Assembly: GCA_029561355.1 (NCBI GenBank)
Contig: JAKQJD010000606.1
Location: 1 to 47,670, forward strand
Source of the DNA: Bacteroidota bacterium
Lineage (GTDB): Bacteria > Bacteroidota > Bacteroidia > Chitinophagales > Saprospiraceae
Direction: 5' to 3'
Length of the DNA: 47,670 nucleotides
Shown here piece by piece: positions 8,476 to 17,876 of this stretch (the first letter of the stretch is position 1; every line of letters starts with the position of its first letter). The notes beneath the pieces are model-generated. The model did no database searches. It was not told where the DNA came from and saw only the letters and a program-made list of their open reading frames with translations. Position numbers and translations under genes: made by a program.

Positions 8476-10134
8476 ATGAAATATTTATCTACACTGTTCC
8501 TGCTGCTTTTAGTTACCGCCGCTTTTACACAAACCGCTCCCAATTTTACGGTAACCAATTCCGACGGCGTTACAAAAAATCTGTACAACGATTACCTGAA
8601 CCAGGGGAAAGTAGTCGTGATCGAGGCTTTTTTCACCACCTGCCCACCCTGCAACACCCATGCCCCTTTCTGGCAAGCATTGTACCAAAGTCAGTTGGCA
8701 GCACACCCCGACAAGGTGGAATTTTTGATGCTCAGCACTTTACAGTCCGACAACAACAGCAAGGTGGCCACCTATAAAAACAATAAAGGCCTGACCATGC
8801 CCGGCGTGGGCAACGACGGCGGCGGGCTTGCTGCGTTGCAGCCCTATATGTCGGGGCAGTTCGGCGATTTTCTCGGCACACCCACTTTTATCCTGATCGG
8901 GCTGGATGGTCAGGTTACATTCGACATTCACGCAACAACTCCGCAAAGTACCATGAACCTGATCGCCCAGCAAATCAGCATCGCACTAACGGAAACCTGC
9001 GCGCTTCAGTCGCCTTCGGGCACGCCTGTTTCGAATGTACAAATCAGCGCCACCACGGCGAATATGACTGCAAATATCACATCGTCAGGTACTTACACGC
9101 TTTCGAATCTGCCCCAACTGCAAAATACGAGTTACACTATAGCCGCTACCAAAAACGACGAAAATCCGTTGAACGGTGTGACTACTTTCGACCTGGTTCT
9201 GATCAGCAAACATATCATCGGCCTGCAACCTTTCACCGAAACCTGGCAAACGGTGGCGGCTGATTTGAACTGTAATGGCATGGTCACCACCTTCGACATT
9301 GTACTAGGTAGAAAACTGATACTCGGTATCGACAACGAACTGGCTTGCGGCTCCTGGAAATTTGTTCCGCAAGGTTCGCCGGATGCATCCAACGGAAGCT
9401 GCGTTGAGTTCATGGGCGTCAAACTGGGCGATATCACCGGACCTTATTTTGCGCCGCCACCCAGCGAAAGGGCTGCCTTTGTGTTGCATGCTGCTGATCG
9501 GAACCTGAAAGCCGGAGAAACATTTACACTGCAACTGGAAACCGCAGAAGCCATTTCCTTGCAGAGCCTTCAAATGGATCTCGAAATCGAGCCCAATACC
9601 TTGAAAATCAATCGGGTAAGTTCGTCGCAGTTGGCGGGTTTCGATGGCACCTGCTATAATCCTTCGGTACTCCAAAATGGTCACCTGCCCATCCTGTGGA
9701 TCGACGGAAACAAGGCAGAGGTGCACCCGGACCAGGCTGTTTTGTCGCTTGAAATGACGGCATTGCAGGACGGCAAATTGTCCGATATGCTGCGTTTGCA
9801 TGCCGGCGGGCTTCCATCTGAATTGTTTGATGAAAACGCACGGCCCGTTCAAATCAATCTTCAATGGCAGGCACCGGAAACCCGGGAAACAAATGCCGCC
9901 CTGCTGTATCCAAACCCCGCCCGAAATGCATTTTCTGTAAATTTCAACAGCCCGGAAGACTTGAATGCTCGCTTGCAAGTTATTGATATTCAGGGAAATG
10001 TCGTTTTGGAACAACCTGCATTTATTATTAAAGGGCAAAACCGGCTTCACGTAAACCTGGAAAATATTACCCCCGGTCTGCATGCAGTCAAATTAAATGG
10101 CCGTTCTTTGGGTTGTATTTTGCTGGGAATATGA
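8476..10134 (+). CDS. Secreted thioredoxin-like protein with dockerin-like, cohesin-like and T9SS sorting domains
   Basis: 552 residues. Order of parts: signal peptide (1-19); thioredoxin/TlpA-like domain (about 22-170) with redox motif C56-P-P-C59; a carboxypeptidase-regulatory-like linker with a long thread of T, S and N; two dockerin-like EF-hand repeats (NGVTTFDLVLISKHIIGL and NCNGMVTTFDIVLGRKLILG, about 234-280); a cohesin-like beta domain (about 330-455, starting AGETFTLQLETAEAISLQSL); and a T9SS type A sorting domain (from LLYPNPARNAFSV, about residue 475). It should be exported and handed to the T9SS for release or surface attachment. The thioredoxin part suggests disulfide exchange outside the cell; the combination is unusual. 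It is read alone, between the peroxidase and ribD. Confidence 0.85.
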   Translation: MKYLSTLFLLLLVTAAFTQTAPNFTVTNSDGVTKNLYNDYLNQGKVVVIEAFFTTCPPCNTHAPFWQALYQSQLAAHPDKVEFLMLSTLQSDNNSKVATYKNNKGLTMPGVGNDGGGLAALQPYMSGQFGDFLGTPTFILIGLDGQVTFDIHATTPQSTMNLIAQQISIALTETCALQSPSGTPVSNVQISATTANMTANITSSGTYTLSNLPQLQNTSYTIAATKNDENPLNGVTTFDLVLISKHIIGLQPFTETWQTVAADLNCNGMVTTFDIVLGRKLILGIDNELACGSWKFVPQGSPDASNGSCVEFMGVKLGDITGPYFAPPPSERAAFVLHAADRNLKAGETFTLQLETAEAISLQSLQMDLEIEPNTLKINRVSSSQLAGFDGTCYNPSVLQNGHLPILWIDGNKAEVHPDQAVLSLEMTALQDGKLSDMLRLHAGGLPSELFDENARPVQINLQWQAPETRETNAALLYPNPARNAFSVNFNSPEDLNARLQVIDIQGNVVLEQPAFIIKGQNRLHVNLENITPGLHAVKLNGRSLGCILLGI

Positions 10135-10140
10135 TGGAAA

Positions 10141-10232
10141 GTTTATGGGTTTATGAGTTTATAGGTTTATGGTTTAAACTCCAAGCCAAGGGTTAAACCC
10201 ATAAACCTATAAACTCATAAACCTATAAACCA
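10141..10232. repeat. Octamer-armed spacer hairpin (GTTTATGG type)
   Basis: Units GTTTATGG, GTTTATGA and GTTTATAG run from 10141 to about 10180, just after the upstream stop codon. The complementary A/C-rich units (ACCTATAA, ACTCATAA, ACCCATAA) occupy about 10190-10232, separated by a short core. The period is 8 here instead of 7. ATG of ribD follows 28 bases later. Confidence 0.85.
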
Positions 10233-10260
10233 TCAACCCATCCACTCATCAACCGCCACC

Positions 10261-11301
10261 ATGTCCTCCCCCTTCATGCATCGTTGCCTCGATCTGGCCC
10301 GGCTGGGTGCAGGGTATGTAGCGCCCAATCCGATGGTGGGCGCCGTGCTGGTGCATGAAGGCAAAATGATCGGCGAAGGCTGGCACGAGCGCTGGGGTGA
10401 GGCGCATGCCGAGGTGAATTGTGTACGTTCCGTATTGCCTGAAAATCAGCATCTTATCCCCTACTCTACCCTTTATTGTTCGCTGGAGCCCTGTTTTCAT
10501 TTTGGCAAAACCCCGCCTTGTGTCGATTTGATTCTGGAAAAAAAGATTCCGCACGTGGTGATTGCCAACGTTGATCCCAACCCGCGAGTGGCCGGTCAGA
10601 GCGTAGAGAAATTGCGCGCTGCCGGTGTACAGGTGGAAACGGGCGTCATGGCTGCTGAAGGCGCCTGGCTCAACAGGAGTTTTTTCCATTGGATAAATCA
10701 AAAGCGCCCGTACGTCATCCTGAAATGGGCGCAGAGTGCCGACGGTTTTTTGGGGCATTTGGGTGTCCGCACAGCCATTTCCGGTCCTGCCGTTCAAAGG
10801 CTGGTGCATCGCTGGCGTCATGAATCAGATGCCATTCTGGTGGGAACCAAAACGGCGGTTACGGACAACCCCAAACTCGACGCAAGGCTTCATGGAGGGA
10901 ATAATCCGCTTCGCATTGTATTTGATCTTGAAAAGAAAATTTCGGCTGAGTATAATATTTTAGACGACTCGATTCCTACATGGGTTTTCGGCCCGCAGCG
11001 GGACGGCATTTTTGAGCGCACTGAATTTTTCCCATCGGTTGGTCCGCTACAGTTGACTGATGTATTACAGCGGTTGTACCTAACAAACCGCGCCACCCTC
11101 CTGGTGGAAGGCGGCGCGTATATATTGAAGCAATTTATTGAAAGTGGGCTGTGGAATGAGATCCGTCAAATTGAAAGTGCCCATACACTCGGCGGAGGCG
11201 TGCCGGCGCCTGCATTGCCGACAGGGCTGGTTTTGAAAGAGCAGTTTCAGTTAGGGTCCGACCGCATTCGTATATTCACCGGTATATCCGGGCAGGTATA
11301 A
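10261..11301 (+). CDS. ribD: Bifunctional riboflavin deaminase/reductase
   Basis: 346 residues with both catalytic halves. The deaminase (1-145) carries the zinc site HAEVN plus SLEPCFHFGKTPPC, and the substrate motif VAPNPMVGAVLV. The reductase half (from about 150) has YVILKWAQSADGF and AILVGTKTAVTDNPKLDARL; LLVEGGAYILKQFIE is the typical late motif. It carries out the second and third steps of riboflavin synthesis in the cytoplasm. No other rib gene is in the window. The start follows an A/C-rich repeat and has no Shine-Dalgarno. Length is normal. Confidence 0.95.
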   Translation: MSSPFMHRCLDLARLGAGYVAPNPMVGAVLVHEGKMIGEGWHERWGEAHAEVNCVRSVLPENQHLIPYSTLYCSLEPCFHFGKTPPCVDLILEKKIPHVVIANVDPNPRVAGQSVEKLRAAGVQVETGVMAAEGAWLNRSFFHWINQKRPYVILKWAQSADGFLGHLGVRTAISGPAVQRLVHRWRHESDAILVGTKTAVTDNPKLDARLHGGNNPLRIVFDLEKKISAEYNILDDSIPTWVFGPQRDGIFERTEFFPSVGPLQLTDVLQRLYLTNRATLLVEGGAYILKQFIESGLWNEIRQIESAHTLGGGVPAPALPTGLVLKEQFQLGSDRIRIFTGISGQV

Positions 11302-11304
11302 AAC

Positions 11305-12024
11305 CTACAATTTCTGCACACTTCCCGAGCCGCTGACGTTCGATTGCACCGAAGGTTCGCCGGAATAATAAATGTCGCCGGAGCCTGCAATATCGGCTTT
11401 CAGCACCTGAACGACATGCGCGGAGATGGAGCCCGAGCCTGCAATTTCGGCGCGCAATTCATTGGTAGTCAGTTTTTTGGCATCTATTTCGCCGCTGCCA
11501 CTTATTCCAGCATGGGTAGCGTTGGCGGTTCCGCCGATTTCCATACCGCCGCTACCGGAAATATTGCATTCCAGCGAACCGAGGGATGCCTGTTTCATTT
11601 CCAGATCCCCGGAACCCGCTATGGATACATCCATTTTATCGGATTGGATGGGGGTAGTAACCACCAGGTTTCCACTTCCGCCCACGTTAAGAGCGTCGAA
11701 GGCCGGCGCACTGACCAGCACTTTAATATTGCCGGAAGAAGACACGTTTTCGCTGAAGTAGATTTTCAGCCGGCCGTTTTCCACTTCCGTTTTCAGGATG
11801 GGCAGCAAGCTTTCCTGCGCCTGCACTTCCACCGAATAATTATCCGCTATACGAACCTCGACGTCGCCGGAGATATCAAGGTCTACTCCATGGAAATCAC
11901 GGACATCGCGGACCTCCGTTTTGACAGGTCCGCTTCCCTGTACTCCCAATAACGAGCAATGAAAACTGCGCTTGCCAAACATAAAAATGGCTACCAGCAA
12001 CATGAATACTATCAAATAACGCAT
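11305..12024 (-). CDS. Exported DUF2807 (auto-transporter adhesin head-like GIN) protein
   Basis: 239 residues from the ATG at 12024, where a signal sequence begins (MRYLIVFMLLVAIFMF); upstream codons in this frame do not look coding. The mature protein is a right-handed beta repeat: FHGVDLDISGDVEVRI at the start, then repeated SGSG/IAGSG turns (GGSGNLVV, IAGSGDLEM, ISGSGGMEI, ISGSGEID, IAGSGSIS, IAGSGDIY, VSGSGSV) with a period near 18-20 residues. This is the pattern of DUF2807 proteins of Bacteroidota, exported proteins of unknown role. It is convergent with ribD with a 3-bp gap. Confidence 0.85.
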   Translation of the reverse strand: MRYLIVFMLLVAIFMFGKRSFHCSLLGVQGSGPVKTEVRDVRDFHGVDLDISGDVEVRIADNYSVEVQAQESLLPILKTEVENGRLKIYFSENVSSSGNIKVLVSAPAFDALNVGGSGNLVVTTPIQSDKMDVSIAGSGDLEMKQASLGSLECNISGSGGMEIGGTANATHAGISGSGEIDAKKLTTNELRAEIAGSGSISAHVVQVLKADIAGSGDIYYSGEPSVQSNVSGSGSVQKL

Positions 12025-12157
12025 CTGGATGGGTTGTTTTGTTTTGAAAAAAATTGAATGATTTTCCGGATTTTTGCGCGCAACTTCGCACAAAATATAG
12101 GGATTCGACACAAGGCCTGGTAAACAGGTTACATTTTTACCCAAAATTAAATCCGAG

Positions 12158-12538
12158 ATGCTCTGGTCGCTGCTACAATTGTGTTTTTTATTTGCTACAC
12201 CTGTCCGTCCTGCCGAACCGGAAGCCAAACCTGTCGTCAACTGGATCACGGAAAAAGAGCACGACTTTGGCAGCTTGAAACAAGGCTGGCCGGAAACTTT
12301 TGTTTTCAGGTTCACCAACGTACACGCAGATACCATCTTGCTGCAAACGGTGCGCACCAGTTGCGGCTGCACGGCTGCCAACTGGACGGAAACGCCCATT
12401 GCGCCGGGACAGGAAGGCCAGGTCAGAATTGAATATGATGCGTATCAGGGGGGAGATTTCGACAAGAAGATCCGGGTATTTTTTGATCAGCAGCGCAAAC
12501 CGGAGATTTTGCGGATCATGGGAACCGTGCGTCAATAA
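12158..12538 (+). CDS. DUF1573-type exported protein
   Basis: 126 residues with a short signal peptide (MLWSLLQLCFLFATPVRPAE). The body has the DUF1573 pattern: HDFGSLKQGWPETFVFRFTN near residue 36, TSCGCTAANW in the middle, and APGQEGQVRIEYDA. This is an Ig-like (ASPM/SPD-2/Hydin-like) beta fold that is abundant in Bacteroidota and has no defined function. It ends one base before the end of recF on the other strand, so the two genes converge without room for a hairpin. Confidence 0.8.
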   Translation: MLWSLLQLCFLFATPVRPAEPEAKPVVNWITEKEHDFGSLKQGWPETFVFRFTNVHADTILLQTVRTSCGCTAANWTETPIAPGQEGQVRIEYDAYQGGDFDKKIRVFFDQQRKPEILRIMGTVRQ

Positions 12539-12539
12539 G

Positions 12540-13643
12540 TTAACCTTCCTCTACCCGTCCGCCTTCCACTTCAAACAATTTGTAATCGCCTGAAAAAGAA
12601 GCGATTATCTCTTCTATTCTGCCGCGTTGCGTGTCGGTAATGAAGATCTGGCCGAAATCGCGACTGATGAGTAATCCGACCAGGTGGTGTACGCGTTGGG
12701 TGTCGAGTTTGTCAAAAATATCGTCGAGCAGCAGGATAGGCGCCACACCCTTTGCCTGCCGAAGCACTTCATATTGTGCCAGCCGGAGGGCCAGCAGGAA
12801 GGATTTCAACTGCCCCTGCGACGCAAATTTTTTCACCAGTTTGCCATCCATGTACAACGCCAGGTCGTCGCGGTGCGGTCCGATCGTGGAACGCTGCAAA
12901 ATGCGGTCTTTTTCCAGAACGGCCGGCAACAAAACTTCGAGCGACCCGTCCGACAGGTCGGAATCGTATTCGACATCCACTTCTTCCCGGCTATTGGAAA
13001 TGGCCGCATAGATTTCCCGAAATAAAGGCCGGAATGCTTCCACGAATGCCCGGCGTTGTTCGAACAACTCCTGTGCCGGCTCCGGCATTTGCCGGTCTAT
13101 ACTTTCGAGCAGCACCGCATCGAAATGCCTTTGTTCGGCAAAGTTTTTTAACAGGGCATTGCGCTGCTTGAGTAACGCATTGTAAATGAGGAGGTTTTGC
13201 AAGTAATTTGGTGAAATCTGCGAGAGCGTCGCATCCAGAAAACGGCGGCGGTCCTCGCTGCCCTCCTGCACCAGCGACACATCGTCGGGTGCGATCATGA
13301 CCACCGGAAACTGCCCGATATAGTCCGTGAGCCGGTCGTAAGGCGTGCCGTTGCGCTCGATTTCCTTTCGCTGCCCGGCCTGGAATTTGGCGGCGATTTT
13401 TTGCACCTGATCGTCCGTGCTGAAGTGGCCTTCGATTCGAAAAAACGTTTCGTTGTGACGCACCAGTTGCCGGTCGTTCAGCCCCGTGTGGTTTTTGCAC
13501 AAACAAAGAAAATGGATCGCATCGAGCACGTTGGTTTTCCCCATGCCATTCAAACCCGTCAGACAATTCAGGCGCTGCGACAACGTCAGGTGAAGTTGTT
13601 CGTAGTTCTTGAAATTGCTGAGTTTGAGTTGGGAGAGGTGCAT
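12540..13643 (-). CDS. recF: DNA replication and repair protein RecF
   Basis: 367 residues, normal for RecF. It is an SMC/ABC-type ATPase that helps load RecA on gapped DNA. The N-terminus LKLSNFKNYEQLHLTL is typical, Walker A is GLNGMGKTN (30-38), the signature region is ASQGQLKSFLLALRLAQ and Walker B is PILLLDDIFDKLD. The start codon is 3 bases after an A/C-rich heptamer array that fills the whole spacer behind nadE, so the two are probably in one transcript. In many bacteria recF sits beside dnaA/dnaN; here it does not. Confidence 0.96.
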   Translation of the reverse strand: MHLSQLKLSNFKNYEQLHLTLSQRLNCLTGLNGMGKTNVLDAIHFLCLCKNHTGLNDRQLVRHNETFFRIEGHFSTDDQVQKIAAKFQAGQRKEIERNGTPYDRLTDYIGQFPVVMIAPDDVSLVQEGSEDRRRFLDATLSQISPNYLQNLLIYNALLKQRNALLKNFAEQRHFDAVLLESIDRQMPEPAQELFEQRRAFVEAFRPLFREIYAAISNSREEVDVEYDSDLSDGSLEVLLPAVLEKDRILQRSTIGPHRDDLALYMDGKLVKKFASQGQLKSFLLALRLAQYEVLRQAKGVAPILLLDDIFDKLDTQRVHHLVGLLISRDFGQIFITDTQRGRIEEIIASFSGDYKLFEVEGGRVEEG

Positions 13644-13645
13644 TT

Positions 13646-13740
13646 TGGTTATTGGTTATTGGTTATTAGTTATTAGTTATTAGTCCCATATCCCAAGCCT
13701 GAAACACCCTGATAACTAATAACCAATAACTAATAACTAA
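13646..13740. repeat. Heptamer-armed hairpin between nadE and recF (GTTATTG type)
   Basis: On the plus strand GTTATTG and GTTATTA units occupy 13646-13684 and the complementary AATAACC/AATAACT units 13707-13740, separated by 22 bases. In the direction of transcription (minus) the G/T-rich arm comes directly after the nadE stop and the A/C-rich arm ends 3 bases before the recF ATG. Confidence 0.88.
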
Positions 13741-13742
13741 AT

Positions 13743-15380
13743 TCATGACAGATATTTCCCCACAATCGGCATCCGGCGGCCCATACCAAAGCCCTTGCTG
13801 CTGACTCGGAGCACAGGGGCAGCCTGTTCGCGCTTGAATTCGTTGATGTTGACCATGCGGAGTACGCGCTTTACCAGCGCTTCGTCGAAACCCATGGCGA
13901 TCAGTTCGCGCGGTCCCTGGCGGCATTCGATGTATTGGAACAGCAACGGATCAAGCACCTCGTAGGGCGGCAGGCTGTCGGTATCTTTTTGGCCGGGGTG
14001 CAGTTCTGCACTCGGCGGTTTTACGATGCTGTTTTGCGGAATGACCTCGCCATCCTTGTTCAGGTAGTTTGCCAGTTCGTACACTTCCGTTTTGTACACG
14101 TCGCCCAAAACGGAAATGCCGCCGCACATATCGCCGTAGAGCGTGCCGTACCCGACCGACATTTCGCTTTTGTTGGTCGTATTCAGCAGGATGTTGCCGA
14201 ATTTATTGCTCATCGCCATCAGAAGGGTCCCCCGCACCCTGGCCTGAATATTTTCCTCTGTGACGTTAAAAGGCTGGCCTTCAAATTGTGTTTTAAGTGC
14301 CGCTTCGAAAGCCTCGTACATGGGTTTGATGGCAACAATATCGTAGGTAATGCCCAGATTTTCAGCAAGTTGCCGTGCATCATCCACTGAGTGGCCGCTG
14401 CTGAACTGACTTGGCATAAGTAACACGCGAACATTTTCCGGGCCGAGGGCTTTGGCAGCCAGCACGACCGTGACCGCAGAGTCGATACCACCGGAAAGGC
14501 CCAGAATCGCTTTTTTGAAACCGAGTTTACGGAAATAATCCCCGATGCCGATAACCAGGGCATCATGAATAAGTTGAACCTTGTTTTTGGGCTGTTCGGC
14601 AGAGCGGCCGCCGCGCAGCACCTCGTCCAGATCGTATACTTTTACACTTTCTTCAAAATAGGGCATTTCATCAAACACCTGCCCATCGGGCGACATAATG
14701 ATGCTGCCACCGTCGAAAATAATATCCGTTTGTGCGCCGGTGTGGTTGGTGTAAAACATCGGGATACCATAGCGCTCCACATTGGCCCGCACGATCTGTA
14801 TCCGCAGTGCGGCATGTGCATAATCGAACGGAGACGCGCTCAGGTTCAGGATAAAATCGGGTTTGTGCGGCATCATTTCATCCAGCGGCGATATCACATA
14901 CAGCGGATTTTCATTGCCTACATTCCAGATGTCTTCACAGACCGAAAGTGCGATTTTTTTGCCTTTGAATAGAATCGGTTTGAACTCCGTGGCAGGCTCG
15001 AAATACCGGTATTCGTCAAAAATATCGTAGGTCGGCAGCAGGGCTTTGTGCTGAACTCCCAAGACCTCGCCTTCTGAAAGGAAGTACGCCGAGTTGAAAA
15101 GGTCTTTGCCGGCCACCACGGGGTTGCGCGTCGGCGCGCCCACCACAATCGCAATGCCATGGCTCACGGCTTTCAGCGCGTCTACTGATGCCTGCGATTG
15201 CAGGATAAAGTCGTCGAATTCCAGGAAATCACGTGGCGGGTAGCCGCATACGGCCAGTTCGCCGAAGCAGATCAGGTCGGCGCCCTGGCTTTTCGCCGTC
15301 TCCACGGCCGCCAGCATTTTGGCGAGGTTTCCTTCAAAATTACCGATGTGGTAGTCTAGTTGGGCAAGAGCAATGCGCAT
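13743..15380 (-). CDS. nadE: Glutamine-dependent NAD+ synthase
   Basis: 545 residues in two domains. The N-terminal nitrilase-like glutaminase (1-255) has ICFGELAVCGYPPRDFLEF, the LLPTYDIFDEYRYF motif and the cysteine in ALSVCEDIW. The C-terminal synthase (about 270-545) has the ATP pyrophosphatase loop LGLSGGIDSAVT, TTNKSEMSVGYGTLYGDM and the C-terminal KPPSAEL segment. It makes NAD+ from deamido-NAD+ using ammonia from glutamine. It lies between rimO and recF on the same strand, with repeat-filled spacers on both sides. Confidence 0.95.
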   Translation of the reverse strand: MRIALAQLDYHIGNFEGNLAKMLAAVETAKSQGADLICFGELAVCGYPPRDFLEFDDFILQSQASVDALKAVSHGIAIVVGAPTRNPVVAGKDLFNSAYFLSEGEVLGVQHKALLPTYDIFDEYRYFEPATEFKPILFKGKKIALSVCEDIWNVGNENPLYVISPLDEMMPHKPDFILNLSASPFDYAHAALRIQIVRANVERYGIPMFYTNHTGAQTDIIFDGGSIIMSPDGQVFDEMPYFEESVKVYDLDEVLRGGRSAEQPKNKVQLIHDALVIGIGDYFRKLGFKKAILGLSGGIDSAVTVVLAAKALGPENVRVLLMPSQFSSGHSVDDARQLAENLGITYDIVAIKPMYEAFEAALKTQFEGQPFNVTEENIQARVRGTLLMAMSNKFGNILLNTTNKSEMSVGYGTLYGDMCGGISVLGDVYKTEVYELANYLNKDGEVIPQNSIVKPPSAELHPGQKDTDSLPPYEVLDPLLFQYIECRQGPRELIAMGFDEALVKRVLRMVNINEFKREQAAPVLRVSSKGFGMGRRMPIVGKYLS

Positions 15381-15383
15381 TTT

Positions 15384-16824
<1,441 letters not shown>

Positions 16825-16932
16825 ATTTATGGTAAAACCGGCAAAAAACCGTAATTGTCATTTAGAAACCGCAAAGGTCGCTCATTTTGGGAAATTTTTC
16901 GACGCCTGCTTTGGTACCCTGAATAACGCAAG

Positions 16933-16940
16933 TACCTTTG
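16933..16940 (+). promoter_or_regulatory. -7 promoter box TACCTTTG, 7 bases before the start codon
   Basis: An exact TAnnTTTG match with CGCCCCT between it and the ATG at 16948. The mRNA leader would be nearly absent. Confidence 0.55.
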
Positions 16941-16947
16941 CGCCCCT

Positions 16948-17517
16948 ATGACACAAACCGCCTTGCTCGACAGCCTGGAATCGGAACTCCGGCAATCTTT
17001 GGAAATGGTTCGAAGCCAGATCGCTTCCTACGACCTTTCCGCATTGCAATTCCGTACCTCACCCGAACGCTGGAACGCGCTGGAATGTTTTGCCCACCTG
17101 AACGCCTACCTGGAGCGGTACATCCCGCGTATGGAACTGGCCGTTCACAAGGCCAAAGCGCGGGAATGGAAACCGGTAGAGGTGGTAAAGTATACAGGGG
17201 TCGCCAAAAGGTATATTCGCCGGGCAAATCCCGAAAATATTAAAACCTATAAAACGCCGAAACACTATAATTTCTGGCAAAAAACGACAGGAAAAGCCGC
17301 GTTGAAAGGTTTTATCATCAATTCCGAACGACTTTTACGTGTCATTCAGGCAGCACGAGAAGTCAACCTGAACAAGGCAAAAGTAGGCCGTGGCAAATCC
17401 GGTTTTTTTACCCTCAACCTCGGCAATACCCTCGAATGGCAGGTGATGCACATCCGCCGCCACCTGGCTCAAATCGAGACACAGATCGCCCAGATGCAGG
17501 GCCGAGGTTTGGTCTGA
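16948..17517 (+). CDS. DinB-like four-helix protein
   Basis: 189 residues, all helical. The pattern SPERWNALECFAHLNAYLERYIPRM (about 36-60) with histidine in AHLNAY, and EWQVMHIRRHLAQIETQI near the C-terminus (HIRRH), match the metal-binding histidines of the DinB/YfiT superfamily. Members include bacillithiol- or mycothiol-dependent transferases, but the substrate is unknown here. There is no signal peptide, so it is cytoplasmic. It is transcribed alone from its own promoter box and is followed by a strong palindromic terminator. Confidence 0.8.
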   Translation: MTQTALLDSLESELRQSLEMVRSQIASYDLSALQFRTSPERWNALECFAHLNAYLERYIPRMELAVHKAKAREWKPVEVVKYTGVAKRYIRRANPENIKTYKTPKHYNFWQKTTGKAALKGFIINSERLLRVIQAAREVNLNKAKVGRGKSGFFTLNLGNTLEWQVMHIRRHLAQIETQIAQMQGRGLV

Positions 17518-17533
17518 TCCATCAATTTTTTAT

Positions 17534-17628
17534 TGCTTATCAGGCTCCTGGAATCCTGTAAGTGATCCGATGACTTCGAGTCATCGGATCACTTACAGGA
17601 TTCCAGGAGCCTGATAAGCAGTTTTTTT
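17534..17628 (+). terminator. 42-bp perfect palindrome with T-run
   Basis: The arms 17534-17575 and 17579-17620 are exact complements around the loop TCG. GTTTTTTT follows at 17621-17628, so on the plus strand it has the form of an intrinsic terminator for the DinB-like gene. The inner 16 bases match the palindrome at 6719-6807 except for one position, which is changed in both arms so that pairing is kept. Confidence 0.88.
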
Positions 17629-17648
17629 AAAATTTTTCCGGCAGAAAC

Positions 17649-17679
17649 TTGCAGCATTCAAATCTAGCCAGTACGTTTG
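17649..17679 (+). promoter_or_regulatory. Promoter of the aromatic operon leader
   Basis: TTG at 17649-17651 and TACGTTTG at 17672-17679 are 20 bases apart, fitting the Bacteroidota -33/-7 pattern (TTTG or TTG, then TAnnTTTG). Transcription should begin near 17685, about 20 bases before the leader peptide. Confidence 0.7.
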
Positions 17680-17705
17680 CACCGTAACAGTACAACAGTA
17701 CAAGC

Positions 17706-17798
17706 ATGAATAACCGCAGCGCATTTTATTTTGGTTTCTTTTTTTACTATTTCTTTTTTGGAAAAAGGAAAAGGAACTGCCTGTGCGCTTCAGTATAA
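17706..17798 (+). CDS. Phe/Tyr-rich leader peptide of the aromatic operon
   Basis: A 30-codon reading frame (ATG 17706, TAA 17796-17798). Residues 7-18 read FYFGFFFYYFFF: eight phenylalanines and three tyrosines in twelve residues, encoded at 17724-17759. It then ends with a basic and cysteine-containing stretch (GKRKRNCLCASV). It lies between a good promoter and an intrinsic terminator, directly in front of pheA. This is the classic arrangement of an attenuation leader, in which charged Phe/Tyr tRNA is sensed by ribosome progress through the codon run. The peptide itself is unlikely to have a function. Confidence 0.85.
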   Translation: MNNRSAFYFGFFFYYFFFGKRKRNCLCASV

Positions 17799-17822
17799 AT
17801 AAGAAAACTGAAATCAACAGTC

Positions 17823-17856
17823 AAGGGAGTTCCTGAGCATCAGGAACTCCCTTTTT
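17823..17856 (+). terminator. Intrinsic terminator of the attenuator
   Basis: AAGGGAGTTCCTG (17823-17835), loop AGCAT, CAGGAACTCCCTT (17841-17853), a perfect 13-bp stem with a T-run to 17856. It is only 20 bases before the pheA start codon. Confidence 0.92.
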
Positions 17857-17876
17857 CATTGTCATAAACTACTGCA

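Larger units (their letters stand above)
17685..17876 (+). promoter_or_regulatory. Transcription attenuator controlling the Phe/Tyr operon
   Basis: The mRNA leader contains the codon run, then AGGAACT at 17772-17778 inside the end of the leader peptide, and then the terminator. AGGAACT occurs again in the 3' arm of the terminator (17842-17848), and both copies can pair with AGTTCCT (17828-17834) in the 5' arm. The two pairings exclude each other. A ribosome stalled on Phe/Tyr codons would leave 17772-17778 free to pair and so prevent the terminator. The competing stem is only 7 bp, so the antiterminator is the least certain part. Confidence 0.78.

Noticed and set aside
7316..8479. 387-codon plus-strand frame opposite the peroxidase gene
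   Set aside because: The minus strand has clear haem motifs and a promoter box; the plus-strand protein has no recognisable family.
17724..17759. T-rich stretch as a simple poly-T promoter or terminator element instead of a leader peptide
   Set aside because: It is in frame behind an ATG, closed by a stop, contains TAT/TAC and TTC codons in mixed order, and sits between a promoter and a terminator in front of pheA.
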